The notes below the pieces were generated by a model, which ran no database searches, was not told the origin of the DNA, and saw nothing but the letters and a program-made list of their open reading frames with translations. From Peribacillus loiseleuriae (GTDB lineage: Bacteria; Bacillota; Bacilli; Bacillales; DSM-1321): a stretch of 64,000 nucleotides of DNA. Position 1 is the stretch's first letter; each line of letters begins with the position of its first letter. The position numbers were made by a program, and so were the translations under genes. The DNA lies in the NCBI RefSeq assembly GCF_001183985.1, contig NZ_LFZW01000001.1:5074705-5138704 (forward strand), in the 5' to 3' direction. Below are positions 24,857 to 34,926 of the stretch, piece by piece.

Positions 24857-26685
24857 GACCAATCATCCTCTTGCTCCAGTTCGTAAGGAAGGGTGAAATA
24901 GATTGTTGTCCCTTTTCCTTCCACGCTTTTAGCCCAGATTTTCCCGCCATGGGCAACAATCATTTCCTTCGCGATCGCCAAGCCAAGGCCAGTTCCTCCA
25001 AGATTCCTTGATCTAGCTTTATCCACGCGATAAAACCGCTCAAAAATCTTTTCCAAATTACTTTTAGGAATCCCGACACCTTCATCACTAATACTGATGA
25101 TAATAGACTTTTCCTCGTCCTTAACCCTGAATGTAATCTGACCACCTTCAGGCGAGTACTTGGTCGCGTTTGAGATAATATTATAAAGGACTTGGGTAAT
25201 TTTATCTTCATCAATATCAACAAAGAACGATTCTTTAGGAATGTATCGTTTAAATGTGATCGTCTCTTTTTTTGACATTTCAAGACGGTCAATTAGATGG
25301 TTAAAGAAATCATTAAAATTCACCCAGCCACTTTTTAATTTATAATCCCGGCTATCCATTTTCGATAACTGTAATAAGTCATTAACCAGTCTAATCATAC
25401 GCTCTGTTTCATTTTGTGTTACGTTTAGAAAAGAAGGTGCAATAGCTTCGTCTTTCCAGGCCCCTTCCGCTAGTGCTTCCAAATAACTGCGCATCGTTGT
25501 TAACGGCGTTCGTAATTCATGGGAAACGTTAGCCACAAATTCACGGCGTTCTTCTTCAATCTTTTCCTGCTCAGTAATGTCATGAAGCACCGTAATAAGA
25601 CCATTCACAAAGCCTGTTTCTTTTTGAATAACGGAAAAATTAGCCCGGAGAATATACGGTTGTTTCGGCTTGCTATAGTCTAAAATGACGGAATCCCGCT
25701 CTTCTAATAAATCTTCAAACGTATAGTCATCTTCAAGATCCAATAATTCAATGATGGGTTGATTTAGTACTGTTTCACGTGAAACATCTAATAACTTTGC
25801 AGCAGGTTCATTAATCAAAATGACCCGTCCCCGACGATCAGTCGAAATGACACCATCTGTCATATAGGAAAGAATAGAAGATAACTTTCTCCGTTCACCT
25901 TCCGTACTAGATTGTGACTCCTGCAGCCTTTTCGTTAAATTATTGAAGGTAACCGCCAACTGGCCAATTTCATCATCGCCATAGACTTTAACTTTTCTTG
26001 AGAAATTTCCTTTTGACATAGCAATGGCTTGTTTACGCATATCAGTCATCGGTCTCGTAATTGTTTTTGCCAACCAAACACCTAATAATGCGGTGATGCT
26101 TAAAGCGATGGCTGTCCCGGTGATGAAAATGTGATTAATTTCATCTAATTGGTCGAAAACATTCTCCATATCTGCAATTACATAAACTGCACCAATAACT
26201 TTTTCATTATAGTCTACCGGTACGGCTAAAACCCAGACACGTCTATTTGTTTTCAGATCATAAAGTACATCCTGATCCGCAGCTCCTAAAACAAGAGTTC
26301 TTTTAATTATGTCTTCCGTCGTTTTTTTGCCAACAATCGACTGATTACCAGGATCAGATGTCCCAAGCACACGTCGACTGCGAAGCTCTATGACTTGAAC
26401 TTCAGTTATATTATTTGAGGATTTATCGCGGTCTCTTAGAATTGTCTTAATTGCATCTTCAAGGGTGGGGTCATTATCGTTTCTTTCCTTGACCATTTCT
26501 TCACTAATACTATAAGTTAGAAGATTCACATGACCACGTATAGAACTCTGAAAGTTATTAACAAGATTGTCTTCTAATTTCCCAATAAAATAAACACCAA
26601 TAATTTGCATAGCAACAAAAATTAGTAGTAAATAAATCACTACAAATTTCACGTGAATTGAACGAAGTAAACCGACCTTTTTCAT
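24853..26685 (-). CDS. walK: WalK essential cell-wall sensor histidine kinase
   Basis: 610 residues. Two membrane helices (about 12-34 and 183-204) flank an extracytoplasmic PDC/Cache-like domain. HAMP, PAS (RVILINEPAAKLLDVS), HisKA (VANVSHELRTPLTTMRSYLEAL) and HATPase_c (NIISNATKYSPEGG, DEGVGIP, GTGLGLAIAKEM) follow. It phosphorylates WalR in response to peptidoglycan turnover. A perfect parS site lies inside the PAS-coding part. Start ATG 26685, five bases after walR, SD AGGAA. Confidence 0.96.
   Translation of the reverse strand: MKKVGLLRSIHVKFVVIYLLLIFVAMQIIGVYFIGKLEDNLVNNFQSSIRGHVNLLTYSISEEMVKERNDNDPTLEDAIKTILRDRDKSSNNITEVQVIELRSRRVLGTSDPGNQSIVGKKTTEDIIKRTLVLGAADQDVLYDLKTNRRVWVLAVPVDYNEKVIGAVYVIADMENVFDQLDEINHIFITGTAIALSITALLGVWLAKTITRPMTDMRKQAIAMSKGNFSRKVKVYGDDEIGQLAVTFNNLTKRLQESQSSTEGERRKLSSILSYMTDGVISTDRRGRVILINEPAAKLLDVSRETVLNQPIIELLDLEDDYTFEDLLEERDSVILDYSKPKQPYILRANFSVIQKETGFVNGLITVLHDITEQEKIEEERREFVANVSHELRTPLTTMRSYLEALAEGAWKDEAIAPSFLNVTQNETERMIRLVNDLLQLSKMDSRDYKLKSGWVNFNDFFNHLIDRLEMSKKETITFKRYIPKESFFVDIDEDKITQVLYNIISNATKYSPEGGQITFRVKDEEKSIIISISDEGVGIPKSNLEKIFERFYRVDKARSRNLGGTGLGLAIAKEMIVAHGGKIWAKSVEGKGTTIYFTLPYELEQEDDWS
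25771..25786. promoter_or_regulatory. parS site in walK
   Basis: TGTTTCACGTGAAACA, a perfect 16-bp palindrome equal to the ParB (Spo0J) consensus. It encodes VSRET within WalK. B. subtilis also has a parS in the homologous gene yycG. Confidence 0.95.
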
Positions 26686-26690
26686 GGCGT

Positions 26691-27398
26691 TTATTCCTGT
26701 TCAGGGTTACGCAGGTAATAGCCTACCCCTCTTCTTGTTACAATCCAGCCAGGGTGGCTTGGGTTATCTTCAATTTTTTCACGAAGACGTCTAACTGTAA
26801 CATCGACGGTACGCACATCTCCAAAATAATCATATCCCCATACCGTTTGTAACAAATGCTCACGCGTCATCACTTGACCAATATGTTTTGCCAAGTAATG
26901 TAGCAATTCAAATTCCCGATGAGTTAATTCAATCGTATCACCGCGTTTGGAAACCACATAAGCATCTGGATGAATAGTGAGTGTACCTACCGAAATCTCT
27001 TTCGATTGTTCTTCAGGATTTGAAACTGGAGCCGCCTGCTGGCGTCTTAAATTCGCCTTCACTCGGGCAATGATCTCTCGTGTACTAAAAGGCTTTGTCA
27101 CATAGTCATCCGCTCCTAGCTCAAGACCCAATACTTTATCTATTTCGGAGTCTTTTGCCGTAAGCATGATAATAGGCGTTTCATATTTCTTGCGTACTTC
27201 TCGGCAAACCTCCATGCCATCTCGCTGAGGCAACATTATATCTAATAATATTAAATCTGGCTGAAGTTCTTCTACCATTTTAAGAGCTTCATTGCCGTCA
27301 TAAGCACAAGAAACATCAAAGCCTTCCTTTTTTAAGTTAAATTGTAGAATATCAGCAATTGGCTTTTCATCATCAACAACAAGAATTTTCTTTTCCAT
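26691..27398 (-). CDS. walR: WalR essential response regulator
   Basis: OmpR-family regulator of autolysin and cell-wall genes, essential in most Firmicutes. 235 residues. Receiver domain with acidic pocket DDE, phospho-acceptor Asp in LILLDIMLP and the K of VTKPFS; C-terminal winged helix ([41 protein letters not shown]). ATG 27398 is preferred (SD AAGGGGAG 6 nt upstream) over the ATG two codons earlier, which touches the SD. First gene of the walRKHIJ operon; 27399-27586 should contain its promoter, which I could not assign. Confidence 0.96.
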   Translation of the reverse strand: MEKKILVVDDEKPIADILQFNLKKEGFDVSCAYDGNEALKMVEELQPDLILLDIMLPQRDGMEVCREVRKKYETPIIMLTAKDSEIDKVLGLELGADDYVTKPFSTREIIARVKANLRRQQAAPVSNPEEQSKEISVGTLTIHPDAYVVSKRGDTIELTHREFELLHYLAKHIGQVMTREHLLQTVWGYDYFGDVRTVDVTVRRLREKIEDNPSHPGWIVTRRGVGYYLRNPEQE

Positions 27399-27586
27399 AA
27401 ACATCTCCCCTTTATCTACAAATCATGGCCTAAAATATATACATGTACCTTTTATCAATTGAACAAAAGATTTATCATTCATAAAAAATCTATTAAGCTT
27501 CTCTTTACCCTACTTTATCATTTTATCATAATGAAATCATCCTATTCCTACTATCATCCCTTATTTACCAGACATTTTCATACTTA

Positions 27587-27647
27587 TTCTTTTCTACATA
27601 AAAAGTCTTCGAATCTATAATCCGAAGACTTTTTATGTAGAAAAGAA
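27587..27647. terminator. 25-bp perfect hairpin downstream of the M23 peptidase gene
   Basis: Arms 27587-27611 and 27623-27647 are perfect inverted repeats (core AAAAAGTCTTCG / CGAAGACTTTTT) with an 11-nt loop. It is rich in T on both strands, so it can terminate in both directions, and lies 57 nt after the peptidase stop. Confidence 0.75.
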
Positions 27648-27704
27648 AGAATCCATTTTATTATTTCATAAAGTAATTTCTATCCGTAAGGGTTCCACTG
27701 CCCG

Positions 27705-29030
27705 TTAATGTGGGACAAAATCTAGCGGATCAACAAGATGGTCATTTTCCAAAATCTCAAAATGAAGGTGAGTGCCAGTCGTGTGACCTGTTGAACCCAT
27801 AATGCCAATCTTAGAGCCACTTTCAACGGTATCTCCTATCTTCACATCCATCGATTCAAGATGGGCGTAAATTGTTTCGTACCCATTATTATGATCAATC
27901 CTAATTTTATTACCATAACCACCTGATATTCCAGCTTCAACCACAATACCGTGATCAGCCGCATGGATGGTTTTTGTAGTTGGTTGCGCAATATCAATGC
28001 CTTTATGAATTTTCCCCCAGCGCGGCCCTTGTTCACTAGAAATATACCCGCCATCTGCAGGCCAAATAAAAGAACCTGTTCCTTGTAATGGGGTTTCTTT
28101 TGTTTCTTTAATAACCCGCTCAGCCACAGGCTTTTTTGTAATGATTTCTGATTTTATTTCTTGATACTCACCCTTCTCATTTTGCTCATTGACAATCATC
28201 GAGGCAACAACTTTACGACCATTTCTACCTTCTTGTTCCAACTCAGTTTTACCTGTATACAAGGTTTCATCTACTTTAACCTTAGTCTCGAATGGAATAG
28301 CAGATTCATGAAGACATTCTCTCTCAACCGTTACATTAATAAAAGGGATGGTTTTGGATATAACCAAAACATCTCCCTTTTTCAGCACATCATCGGTTGA
28401 TAAATGAGCGTTTAGTTGTAACATTTCTTCAGTTGTGAGATGATTCATATCAGCTATCTCCTGCAAACTTTTCTCTTCCTTAACCATATAATCCGTTAAG
28501 ATTAATTTTCCTTTATTAATGAATGCAAGAGTTTCTTCAACCGATTGTATTTGGTCTGGCTGAACAGGATTGTATTTATACGTAATAGGCCCAGTTAACT
28601 GAACATTCATGATTTTCCTGTTTTCTAAAAAACTTTTAAGGCCAAAGGACTCCTCCTTTGACATATATTGAAACATAATATTCTTCGTTACTTCTTCAGC
28701 CTCTTTTTTAGATGACAAATATGCAATCACCTCGCCAGCAATAACATATGCATAGGCTTCCTCTTTGTCTTCGAATTGCTTGATTACTTCTCCTAGCACC
28801 TCATCACTTACCTTTTCGGTACTAACTCTTTGCTCCTCTATTAACTGATTCTTATATAAGAAATTTTCTATACTGCCGCCAACTTCATTATTCGCATATT
28901 CTTGATCATTCAGAAGTATCCCACACGCGTCTATGGCAGTTACAGAGCCCTTTGGAATAATAGTCATCACAAAAAGAGTGATATTAGCCATTATTAACAA
29001 AGTGGAACATATACTCTTCCTACTTAACAT
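27705..29030 (-). CDS. secreted M23 peptidase with LysM and G5 domains
   Basis: Peptidoglycan endopeptidase, 441 residues. Signal/anchor helix (CSTLLIMANITLFVMTII), an N-terminal region of about 170 residues, a LysM-like repeat (YMVKEEKSLQEIADMNHLTTEEMLQLN), a G5 domain (PFETKVKVDETLYTGK..GRNGRKVV) and a C-terminal LytM/M23 domain with zinc motifs HKGIDIA and THLHFEI. ATG 29030 is chosen for SD AGGAGG 9 nt upstream; the earlier in-frame ATG has none. It sits upstream of walRK on the same strand, fitting a wall-turnover job controlled by that system (inference). Confidence 0.88.
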   Translation of the reverse strand: MLSRKSICSTLLIMANITLFVMTIIPKGSVTAIDACGILLNDQEYANNEVGGSIENFLYKNQLIEEQRVSTEKVSDEVLGEVIKQFEDKEEAYAYVIAGEVIAYLSSKKEAEEVTKNIMFQYMSKEESFGLKSFLENRKIMNVQLTGPITYKYNPVQPDQIQSVEETLAFINKGKLILTDYMVKEEKSLQEIADMNHLTTEEMLQLNAHLSTDDVLKKGDVLVISKTIPFINVTVERECLHESAIPFETKVKVDETLYTGKTELEQEGRNGRKVVASMIVNEQNEKGEYQEIKSEIITKKPVAERVIKETKETPLQGTGSFIWPADGGYISSEQGPRWGKIHKGIDIAQPTTKTIHAADHGIVVEAGISGGYGNKIRIDHNNGYETIYAHLESMDVKIGDTVESGSKIGIMGSTGHTTGTHLHFEILENDHLVDPLDFVPH

Positions 29031-29097
29031 ATCCTTAATCCTCCTATTACCACGCAACTCAATTCATTATAAATTTAAGAGATACATCTAGATAAAG

Positions 29098-29213
29098 TGA
29101 AACTTCTATCAGTGGGGATTTTACGGGCAGTTCCCCCCACCTACGCTTCTTCGATTCCTCTAAGCCTTGAGTTTTAGGGCCTTACGTCCGTTAATGCGGG
29201 ATAAATTGGACTA
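29098..29213 (+). repeat. dispersed repeat family 3, copy a
   Basis: Begins GTGAAACTTCTATCAGTGGG, has CACCTACGCTTCTTCGATTC in the middle, and ends AATGCGGGATAAA. Relatives are at 36119-36220 (same orientation) and 63207-63311 (inverted). Nothing else was seen in 29031-29367. Confidence 0.75.
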
Positions 29214-29367
29214 GATTCATTTTCAATTACTCTACCATAATAAAAAAAGAAACATGGCATAGACGCCGGAATGTAATACAATTGTATAATTTCTGACATA
29301 GTGTCACAAAAGGGTAACTTGTGGCTAAAATGAGTCCAAATCAATGTATAAAAGCAAGGCACAAAAA

Positions 29368-29387
29368 AACACTCCAAAAGGAGTGTT
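29368..29387 (-). terminator. terminator of the tRNA operon
   Basis: AACACTCC-TTTT-GGAGTGTT followed by TTTTT on the minus strand, six bases past tRNA-Phe. Confidence 0.85.
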
Positions 29388-29393
29388 ATGAAG

Positions 29394-29466
29394 TGGCTCA
29401 GGACGGAATCGAACCGCCGACACAAGGATTTTCAGTCCTTTGCTCTACCGACTGAGCTACTGAGCC
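29394..29466 (-). tRNA. tRNA-Phe (GAA)
   Basis: Full cloverleaf: acceptor GGCTCAG/CTGAGCC, D arm TAGCTCAGTCGGTAGAGCA, anticodon loop CTGAAAA with GAA, T arm GGTTCGATTCC. The 3' CCA is not encoded. Confidence 0.96.
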
Positions 29467-29523
29467 ATATAAAATTCACTAAAGTCAATTACTTATCTCC
29501 ATTTCTTCATCAAAAAAAAGAAA

Positions 29524-29599
29524 TGGCGGTCCCGACGGGAATCGAACCCGCGATCTCCTGCGTGACAGGCAGGCATGTTAACCGCTACACCACGGGACC
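29524..29599 (-). tRNA. tRNA-Asp (GTC)
   Basis: Acceptor GGTCCCG/CGGGACC with discriminator G and encoded CCA; D arm TGGTGTAGCGGTTAACA; anticodon loop CTGTCAC; T arm GGGTTCGATTCCC. Confidence 0.96.
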
Positions 29600-29686
29600 A
29601 TATGAATATAATAATGTTAAGCATACTATTGAAGCCTTACAAGTTAGCTGGACTTGCCAGCTACTTGATTCACTTCAATGTGCCGA

Positions 29687-29758
29687 TGACCCCTACGGGA
29701 TTCGAACCCGTGTTACCGCCGTGAAAGGGCGGTGTCTTAACCGCTTGACCAAGGGGCC
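29687..29758 (-). tRNA. tRNA-Glu (TTC)
   Basis: Acceptor GGCCCCT/AGGGGTC, D arm TGGTCAAGCGGTTAAGACA, anticodon loop CTTTCAC, T arm CGGGTTCGAATCCCG. The 3' CCA is not encoded. Confidence 0.96.
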
Positions 29759-29762
29759 ATTA

Positions 29763-29838
29763 TGGTGAGCCATGCAGGATTCGAACCTGCGACCCTCTGA
29801 TTAAAAGTCAGATGCTCTACCAACTGAGCTAATGGCTC
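29763..29838 (-). tRNA. tRNA-Lys (TTT)
   Basis: Acceptor GAGCCAT/ATGGCTC with encoded CCA, D arm TAGCTCAGTTGGTAGAGCA, anticodon loop CTTTTAA, T arm GCAGGTTCGAATCCTGC. First gene of the Lys-Glu-Asp-Phe cluster. Confidence 0.96.
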
Positions 29839-29875
29839 GTACAAAAAACTCTACTCATTTATTACGACGCTTTTG

Positions 29876-29905
29876 ATAATATCATAGTTTTACTTGTTAA
29901 TGCAA
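29876..29905 (-). promoter_or_regulatory. promoter of the tRNA cluster
   Basis: -35 TTGCAT (29900-29905), 18-bp spacer, -10 TATTAT (29876-29881), 38 nt upstream of tRNA-Lys. Confidence 0.6.
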
Positions 29906-30004
29906 TAGTATTTTAGATTAAATCATTTATTTTTTTCAATATGAGACTTTTGGCATTCCGCGTATTGTAATTGAAACATTATTATCAAGCTTTTAAAAAC
30001 AATA

Positions 30005-30113
30005 AAGAGGTTGACCTAAAAGGGTCTGACCTCACACTCTATACACCGTTTAACGTGTTACGTACACATCATATAGAAGATGTGGGATCTAGCCCGATAG
30101 GACAGCCTCCTTA
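30005..30113 (-). repeat. dispersed repeat family 2, copy a
   Basis: On the minus strand it runs from GAGGCTGTCC to GGTGTATAGAGTGTGAGGTC then AGACCCTTTT. Same family as 37615-37722, 44052-44174, 45150-45266 and 60442-60551. Adjacent to the purA remnant. Confidence 0.8.
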
Positions 30114-30121
30114 GGAGTAAA

Positions 30122-30504
30122 CTATTCTAAATGCCAAGGACTTCTGACGATATTCGTTTGATTTCGGTCTGGACTTACTGAGAAGGTCGTTAACGGAATA
30201 CCCGTTAGCTAAGAAATACGCTCTACATAATGACGTGCATTTTCCGGAAGCTCGTCCAGTGATTTGCAGCCCGCAATATCTTCAGGCCAACCTGGTAGTT
30301 CTTCATAAACAGGCTCGCATTCCCCCATCATTTCTAAGCTTGCCAGAAATTCATGTATGATTTGGTCTTTATATTTACTCGTATACCCAGCATTGTTCCC
30401 ACCTTAATAACGAGCGATGGCTTCTGCATTTTGAGATAAAAAGCCTGTGATTTCCCTTTTCCTTCTTCGCCCCATTGCATTCCAACCACTACCACTAATG
30501 ATAT
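30122..30504 (-). pseudogene. purA: adenylosuccinate synthetase remnant
   Basis: Reads SLVVVVGMQWGEEGKGK (P-loop of PurA) from a decayed start (ATA at 30504). A frameshift follows, then ITGFLSQNAEAIARY, a stop replacing Gln, and GGNNAGYT. It jumps directly to the far C-terminus: [32 protein letters not shown], stop, LTGIPLTTFSVSPDRNQTNI. About 300 central codons are missing. It sits between dnaB and the tRNA-walR cluster, exactly where intact purA lies in B. subtilis. So this is the ancestral gene, now dead; a functional copy should be elsewhere if the strain makes AMP. Confidence 0.9.
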
Positions 30505-30792
30505 ATTAGAAAAATATTCCCAAAGGTTTACGTAATCCTAAATGATGCACCGGGATCTTATTCAACAAACCTATTTTAACAGTGAGTTGTCATCACACTC
30601 AACCACAACACGAACATCAATCACATTTTAATAGAAATTGCTCGTTAATAATAAGTCCCATTAATTATTTGGATATACAATTTTCAAATAGAAAAAAACA
30701 GTGGCCGATTTCACAACTGTAGACAATGAATTAAAGAAACTAAATCTATACACCGTGTGTAAAGCGCAAGACCCAAACCTTATAAATTATCA

Positions 30793-32157
30793 CTATGCCC
30801 CTGGCGGCATGCCGGCATCATCCATACGCCTCTCAAGGTTAACGAACTTATTGTATTCCTTTACGAAAGCAAGAGATACAGTTCCTACTGGGCCGTTACG
30901 TTGTTTGGCAATAATTATTTCAATGATATTCTTATTTTCCGATTCTTTGTCATAATAGTCATCTCGATATAGGAAAGCGACAATATCCGCATCCTGCTCA
31001 ATACTTCCTGATTCCCGAATATCAGACATCATTGGTCGCTTGTCTTGTCGTTGCTCGACTCCACGCGAGAGCTGGGAAAGGGCAATGACTGGCACCTGAA
31101 GTTCACGAGCGAGCGACTTAAGGGAACGAGAAATTTCAGATACTTCTTGTTGACGGTTTTCACCGGAACGCCCATTTCCTTGAATTAATTGAAGATAATC
31201 AATCATAATCATTCCAAGACCGTTCTCTTGCTTAAGACGGCGACACTTGGAGCGAATTTCACCAATCCGAACACCTGGAGTATCATCGATATAGATTCCA
31301 GCATTTGATAAGCTTCCCATTGCCATTGTCAGTTTACGCCAGTCTTCATCTGTCAGGGCGCCTGTTCGTAAGTTCTGGGCATTAATATTTCCTTCTGCAC
31401 AAAGCATACGCATCACGAGCTGTTCGGCACCCATCTCAAGACTAAAAATCGCAACATTTTCATCCGTTTTCGTTGCAACATTCTGAGCAATATTCAGTGC
31501 AAACGCTGTTTTACCAACCGAAGGACGAGCTGCAACGATTATTAAATCATTTCGCTGAAATCCAGCAGTCATCCGGTCAAGCTCAGCAAATCCCGTCGGA
31601 ATACCCGTAACGTCTCCTTTGCGATTGGTCAGCTCTTCTATATTATCGTAAGCTCTGACAAGCACATCTTTAATGTTTTGGAAGGCGCCTGAGTTTTTCC
31701 TTTGAGCAACTTCCATGATGCTCTTCTCAGCCTCACCCAACAGACTTTCCACTTCATCTTCCCGACTGTATCCTTCTTGAGCAATATTAGTTGCTGTACG
31801 GATTAATCTTCTCAATAATGACTTTTCTTCTACAATTTTCGCGTAGTATTCAACATTGGCTGCAGTAGGGACAGAGGCAGCTAGTTCACTTAAATAAGAA
31901 ACGCCCCCAACTTCTTCTAAGTTTTTTGCAGCTGCTAGCTCTTCAGTAACTGTCACTAAGTCGACAGCCTTTCCCATATCATTAAGCTTAAGCATGGCAT
32001 TAAATACTTTTTGATGCGATGACCGATAAAAATCTTCAGGTATTAAAATCTCCGAAGAAACCGTTAATGATGAAGGTTCCAAAAATATGGCTCCCAAAAC
32101 AGCCTGTTCCGCTTCGACATTTTGCGGCGGTATCCGATCTTGAAATGCCTCATTCAT
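30793..32157 (-). CDS. dnaB: replicative DNA helicase DnaB
   Basis: Hexameric 5'-3' helicase at the fork (called DnaC in B. subtilis). 454 residues: N-terminal primase-interaction domain (PPQNVEAEQAVLGAIFLEP), linker, RecA-like motor with Walker A AARPSVGKTAFALNIA, IFSLEMGAEQL, Walker B MIIDYLQLI and the arginine-finger region QRNGPVG. ATG 32157 with SD AAAGGAGG. It is separated from rplI by 290 bp with a hairpin. Confidence 0.97.
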   Translation of the reverse strand: MNEAFQDRIPPQNVEAEQAVLGAIFLEPSSLTVSSEILIPEDFYRSSHQKVFNAMLKLNDMGKAVDLVTVTEELAAAKNLEEVGGVSYLSELAASVPTAANVEYYAKIVEEKSLLRRLIRTATNIAQEGYSREDEVESLLGEAEKSIMEVAQRKNSGAFQNIKDVLVRAYDNIEELTNRKGDVTGIPTGFAELDRMTAGFQRNDLIIVAARPSVGKTAFALNIAQNVATKTDENVAIFSLEMGAEQLVMRMLCAEGNINAQNLRTGALTDEDWRKLTMAMGSLSNAGIYIDDTPGVRIGEIRSKCRRLKQENGLGMIMIDYLQLIQGNGRSGENRQQEVSEISRSLKSLARELQVPVIALSQLSRGVEQRQDKRPMMSDIRESGSIEQDADIVAFLYRDDYYDKESENKNIIEIIIAKQRNGPVGTVSLAFVKEYNKFVNLERRMDDAGMPPGA

Positions 32158-32289
32158 ATTTTGGCCTCCTTTTTTATAAAGTTCTTTTACATATTTATTT
32201 GAATAGCACAGCTATTATACACTCGGAATCATTTCATCAAAAAAAGAAGATTGAACGTAAAAGCCCGATCTCCTTTTCTGTGGAAAAGA

Positions 32290-32322
32290 GGCGGTGCTTC
32301 GCAAAATCAGCTCCGCACCGCC
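32290..32322 (-). terminator. hairpin between rplI and dnaB
   Basis: GGCGGTGC / GCACCGCC stem with 17-nt loop, followed on the minus strand by CTCTTTT. A moderate terminator downstream of rplI. Nothing else was recognised in 32158-32450. Confidence 0.6.
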
Positions 32323-32450
32323 ACCTTTATTAGGTGATGCAATTTGAGAACCTGAACCCTTTTCACCGTTGGGTTTTAGATCAGATGCTCATGGATGTTT
32401 CTTATCTATCTCTATTTTATCAACTTTTCATCGATATGATAGTGCTAAAA

Positions 32451-32900
32451 TTAGTTAATTTCTTTTACAGAAACTGTTAGTGTCGCCGTCACTTCATGGT
32501 GCAACTTAACTGGTAGTTTTGTGTGGCCTAAAGAACGAATCCCTTCATTCAGATCCATTTTTCGTTTATCAATCTTGATGCCATACTTCTTCTGAAGTGC
32601 TTCAGCAATTTGTTTTGTTGTAATTGAGCCGAATAATCTGCCACCTTCACCAGCTTTCGCTTCCAACTCAACTGTTAGGTTTTCAATTTTTTCTTTCAAT
32701 TCTTTTGCTTGCTGTAATTCTTCAGCGGTAAGCTGGTCTTCTTTATTTTTTTGAGCCTCAAGTGTTTTTGTGTTTGCGTTATTCGCTTCAACAGCTAATC
32801 CTTGTTTTAAAAGAAAGTTATGTGCATAGCCATCTGCAACATTTTTAACTTCCCCTTTTTTCCCTTTTCCTTTTACGTCTTTTAAAAAGATTACTTTCAT
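32451..32900 (-). CDS. rplI: 50S ribosomal protein L9
   Basis: 149 residues. N-terminal rRNA-binding domain ([34 protein letters not shown]), long connecting helix rich in K/E, and C-terminal domain ([17 protein letters not shown]). ATG 32900 overlaps the gdpP stop (ATGA), giving the usual yybS-gdpP-rplI arrangement. Confidence 0.97.
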   Translation of the reverse strand: MKVIFLKDVKGKGKKGEVKNVADGYAHNFLLKQGLAVEANNANTKTLEAQKNKEDQLTAEELQQAKELKEKIENLTVELEAKAGEGGRLFGSITTKQIAEALQKKYGIKIDKRKMDLNEGIRSLGHTKLPVKLHHEVTATLTVSVKEIN

Positions 32901-34870
32901 TGTCTTTTTCCTCCTTCTAAATATTCATCGATAGCTGCTTTTAATAACGATTCAGCCTCATCAATCGAACCTGTCACTTGAGTTGCCGCATTAGTTAAAT
33001 GCCCTCCGCCATCAATCATCTCCATAATGACTTGCACATTTATATCTCCGAGTGAACGAGCACTGATACCTACCACGTCATCTGAACGTTTTGCAATGAC
33101 AAAAGAAGCAACAACTCCGTCCATCGTAAGCAATGTATCAGCGGTCTGGGCGATTAATACTTGATTATGGCTTTCGTCAGGTTCACCAACTGTAATCGCA
33201 ATGCCCTCCTTATAAAAGGAGACAGTTTCAATGAGCTTCGAACGCTCAATATACGTATGAACATCTTCTTTTAAAAACTTCTGAACGAGTACTGTATCCG
33301 CTCCCTGAGTGCGCAAATAAGATGCCGCATCAAAGGTTCTTGAACCCGTTCGAAGGGTGAAGCTCTTTGTATCGACGATAATGCCCGCAAGAAGGGAAGT
33401 TGCCTCTAGCATATCCATCTTGCTTTTCTTTGGCTGATACTCGAGCAGTTCAGTCACAAGCTCTGCCGTTGATGAAGCATATGGCTCCATATAAACGAGC
33501 AAGGAATGAGAAATGAATTCATCACTACGTCTGTGATGATCTATTACGACCACTTGATCCATTCTGTTCAACAATCGTTCATCAATGACCATTGATGGCT
33601 TGTGGGTATCAACAATGACTAGTAGTGTTTCATCCGTAATTATTTCAGAGGCATCCTCTGGTGTAATAAACCGTCCATATAAATCAGGTTTCGTTGTTTT
33701 AATTTCCGCTACTAATCGTTGAACGCTTTTATCGATATCTTGAAAATCAATTACGATATAGCCTTCACGATCGTTTGTCTGTGCGACTTTTAATATCCCT
33801 ATAGCTGAACCAATCGCATCCATATCAGGGCTCTTATGCCCCATCACGATGACCTTATCGCTATCAAGTACAATATCCTTCAACGCATGTGAGATGACCC
33901 TCGCCCGCACTCTAGTGCGTTTCTCCATTGGGTTCGTTTTGCCACCATAGAACTTAACCTTTCCATTCGGCAATTTAATAGCTACTTGATCACCACCGCG
34001 TCCTAACGCCAAATCAAGACTCGATTGAGCAATTGACCCTAACTCAGGCAACGAGGATACACAAGAACCCACGCCGATGCTTAATGTCAGCGGTACATTA
34101 TGTTTCGAAGTTGATTCGCGAATTTCATCAAGTATAGCAAATTTCCCTTTTTCCAGCTGTTGTAAAATGCTTTCGTTAAAAATTCCAATAAAGCGATCTG
34201 AAGAAGTCCGTTTTAATAAAACGCCATTATCCTTTGCCCATTTATTAAGTAAGGAAGTAACCATGCTGTTTAAACTACTTTTGCGCTGATCGTCCATTCC
34301 CTGAGTCAAATCATCATAGTTATCGAGGAAAATCACTGCAATAGCTGTTCGTTCATCTTCGTATAGCTTTTCAATCTCAATTTGTTCTGTGATATCAAAA
34401 AAGTACAACAACCGTTCCTCAGGCTTATGCACAACCCTGAATTTCCGGCTATTGAGAGTAATTGTTTCACTCTCCAATTCCTGCTTAATCAACGGAACAA
34501 TCGCTTCTGCTACATCGTACAACGACCTGCCCGTTAAGGAATCTTCATCAAAGCAGGAAGCTAAGTACGGGTTCGTCCATTCGATGTAATAATCATCATT
34601 CATCAGCATGATTCCAATCGGCATTTCGAGTAGTGCCTCTTCACCGACCTTTTTTAAACGATAAGATAAGGTTGAGATATACTCCTCGGTTTCACGCCGA
34701 TTCCGCAATTCCACTTGCAGAACAAGGGCGAACAAACCAATGAAAAGCAAAAACCCTATAGCTGCAGCCCACCAATTGTAATAAGTGAGAACACCTAATA
34801 ACAGAATGGCTACCGCCAGCAATCCATATAAACGGGATAGGATCTGGTACTTTTTTAAATATGATGGCAT
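32897..34870 (-). CDS. gdpP: cyclic-di-AMP phosphodiesterase GdpP
   Basis: Degrades c-di-AMP to pApA, affecting potassium and cell-wall homeostasis. About 657 residues: two N-terminal membrane helices, a degenerate heme-binding PAS domain, a degenerate GGDEF domain, then DHH/DHHA1 with [33 protein letters not shown] and [12 protein letters not shown] 34870 with SD AGGAG is chosen; the upstream in-frame ATG lacks an SD. Overlaps rplI by 4 bp. Confidence 0.95.
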   Translation of the reverse strand: MPSYLKKYQILSRLYGLLAVAILLLGVLTYYNWWAAAIGFLLFIGLFALVLQVELRNRRETEEYISTLSYRLKKVGEEALLEMPIGIMLMNDDYYIEWTNPYLASCFDEDSLTGRSLYDVAEAIVPLIKQELESETITLNSRKFRVVHKPEERLLYFFDITEQIEIEKLYEDERTAIAVIFLDNYDDLTQGMDDQRKSSLNSMVTSLLNKWAKDNGVLLKRTSSDRFIGIFNESILQQLEKGKFAILDEIRESTSKHNVPLTLSIGVGSCVSSLPELGSIAQSSLDLALGRGGDQVAIKLPNGKVKFYGGKTNPMEKRTRVRARVISHALKDIVLDSDKVIVMGHKSPDMDAIGSAIGILKVAQTNDREGYIVIDFQDIDKSVQRLVAEIKTTKPDLYGRFITPEDASEIITDETLLVIVDTHKPSMVIDERLLNRMDQVVVIDHHRRSDEFISHSLLVYMEPYASSTAELVTELLEYQPKKSKMDMLEATSLLAGIIVDTKSFTLRTGSRTFDAASYLRTQGADTVLVQKFLKEDVHTYIERSKLIETVSFYKEGIAITVGEPDESHNQVLIAQTADTLLTMDGVVASFVIAKRSDDVVGISARSLGDINVQVIMEMIDGGGHLTNAATQVTGSIDEAESLLKAAIDEYLEGGKRQ

Positions 34871-34926
34871 ATTTTCAGCTCCTAAAAGCATCATACAATT
34901 TGCTCGTTTCAATCATTTTATGCACG

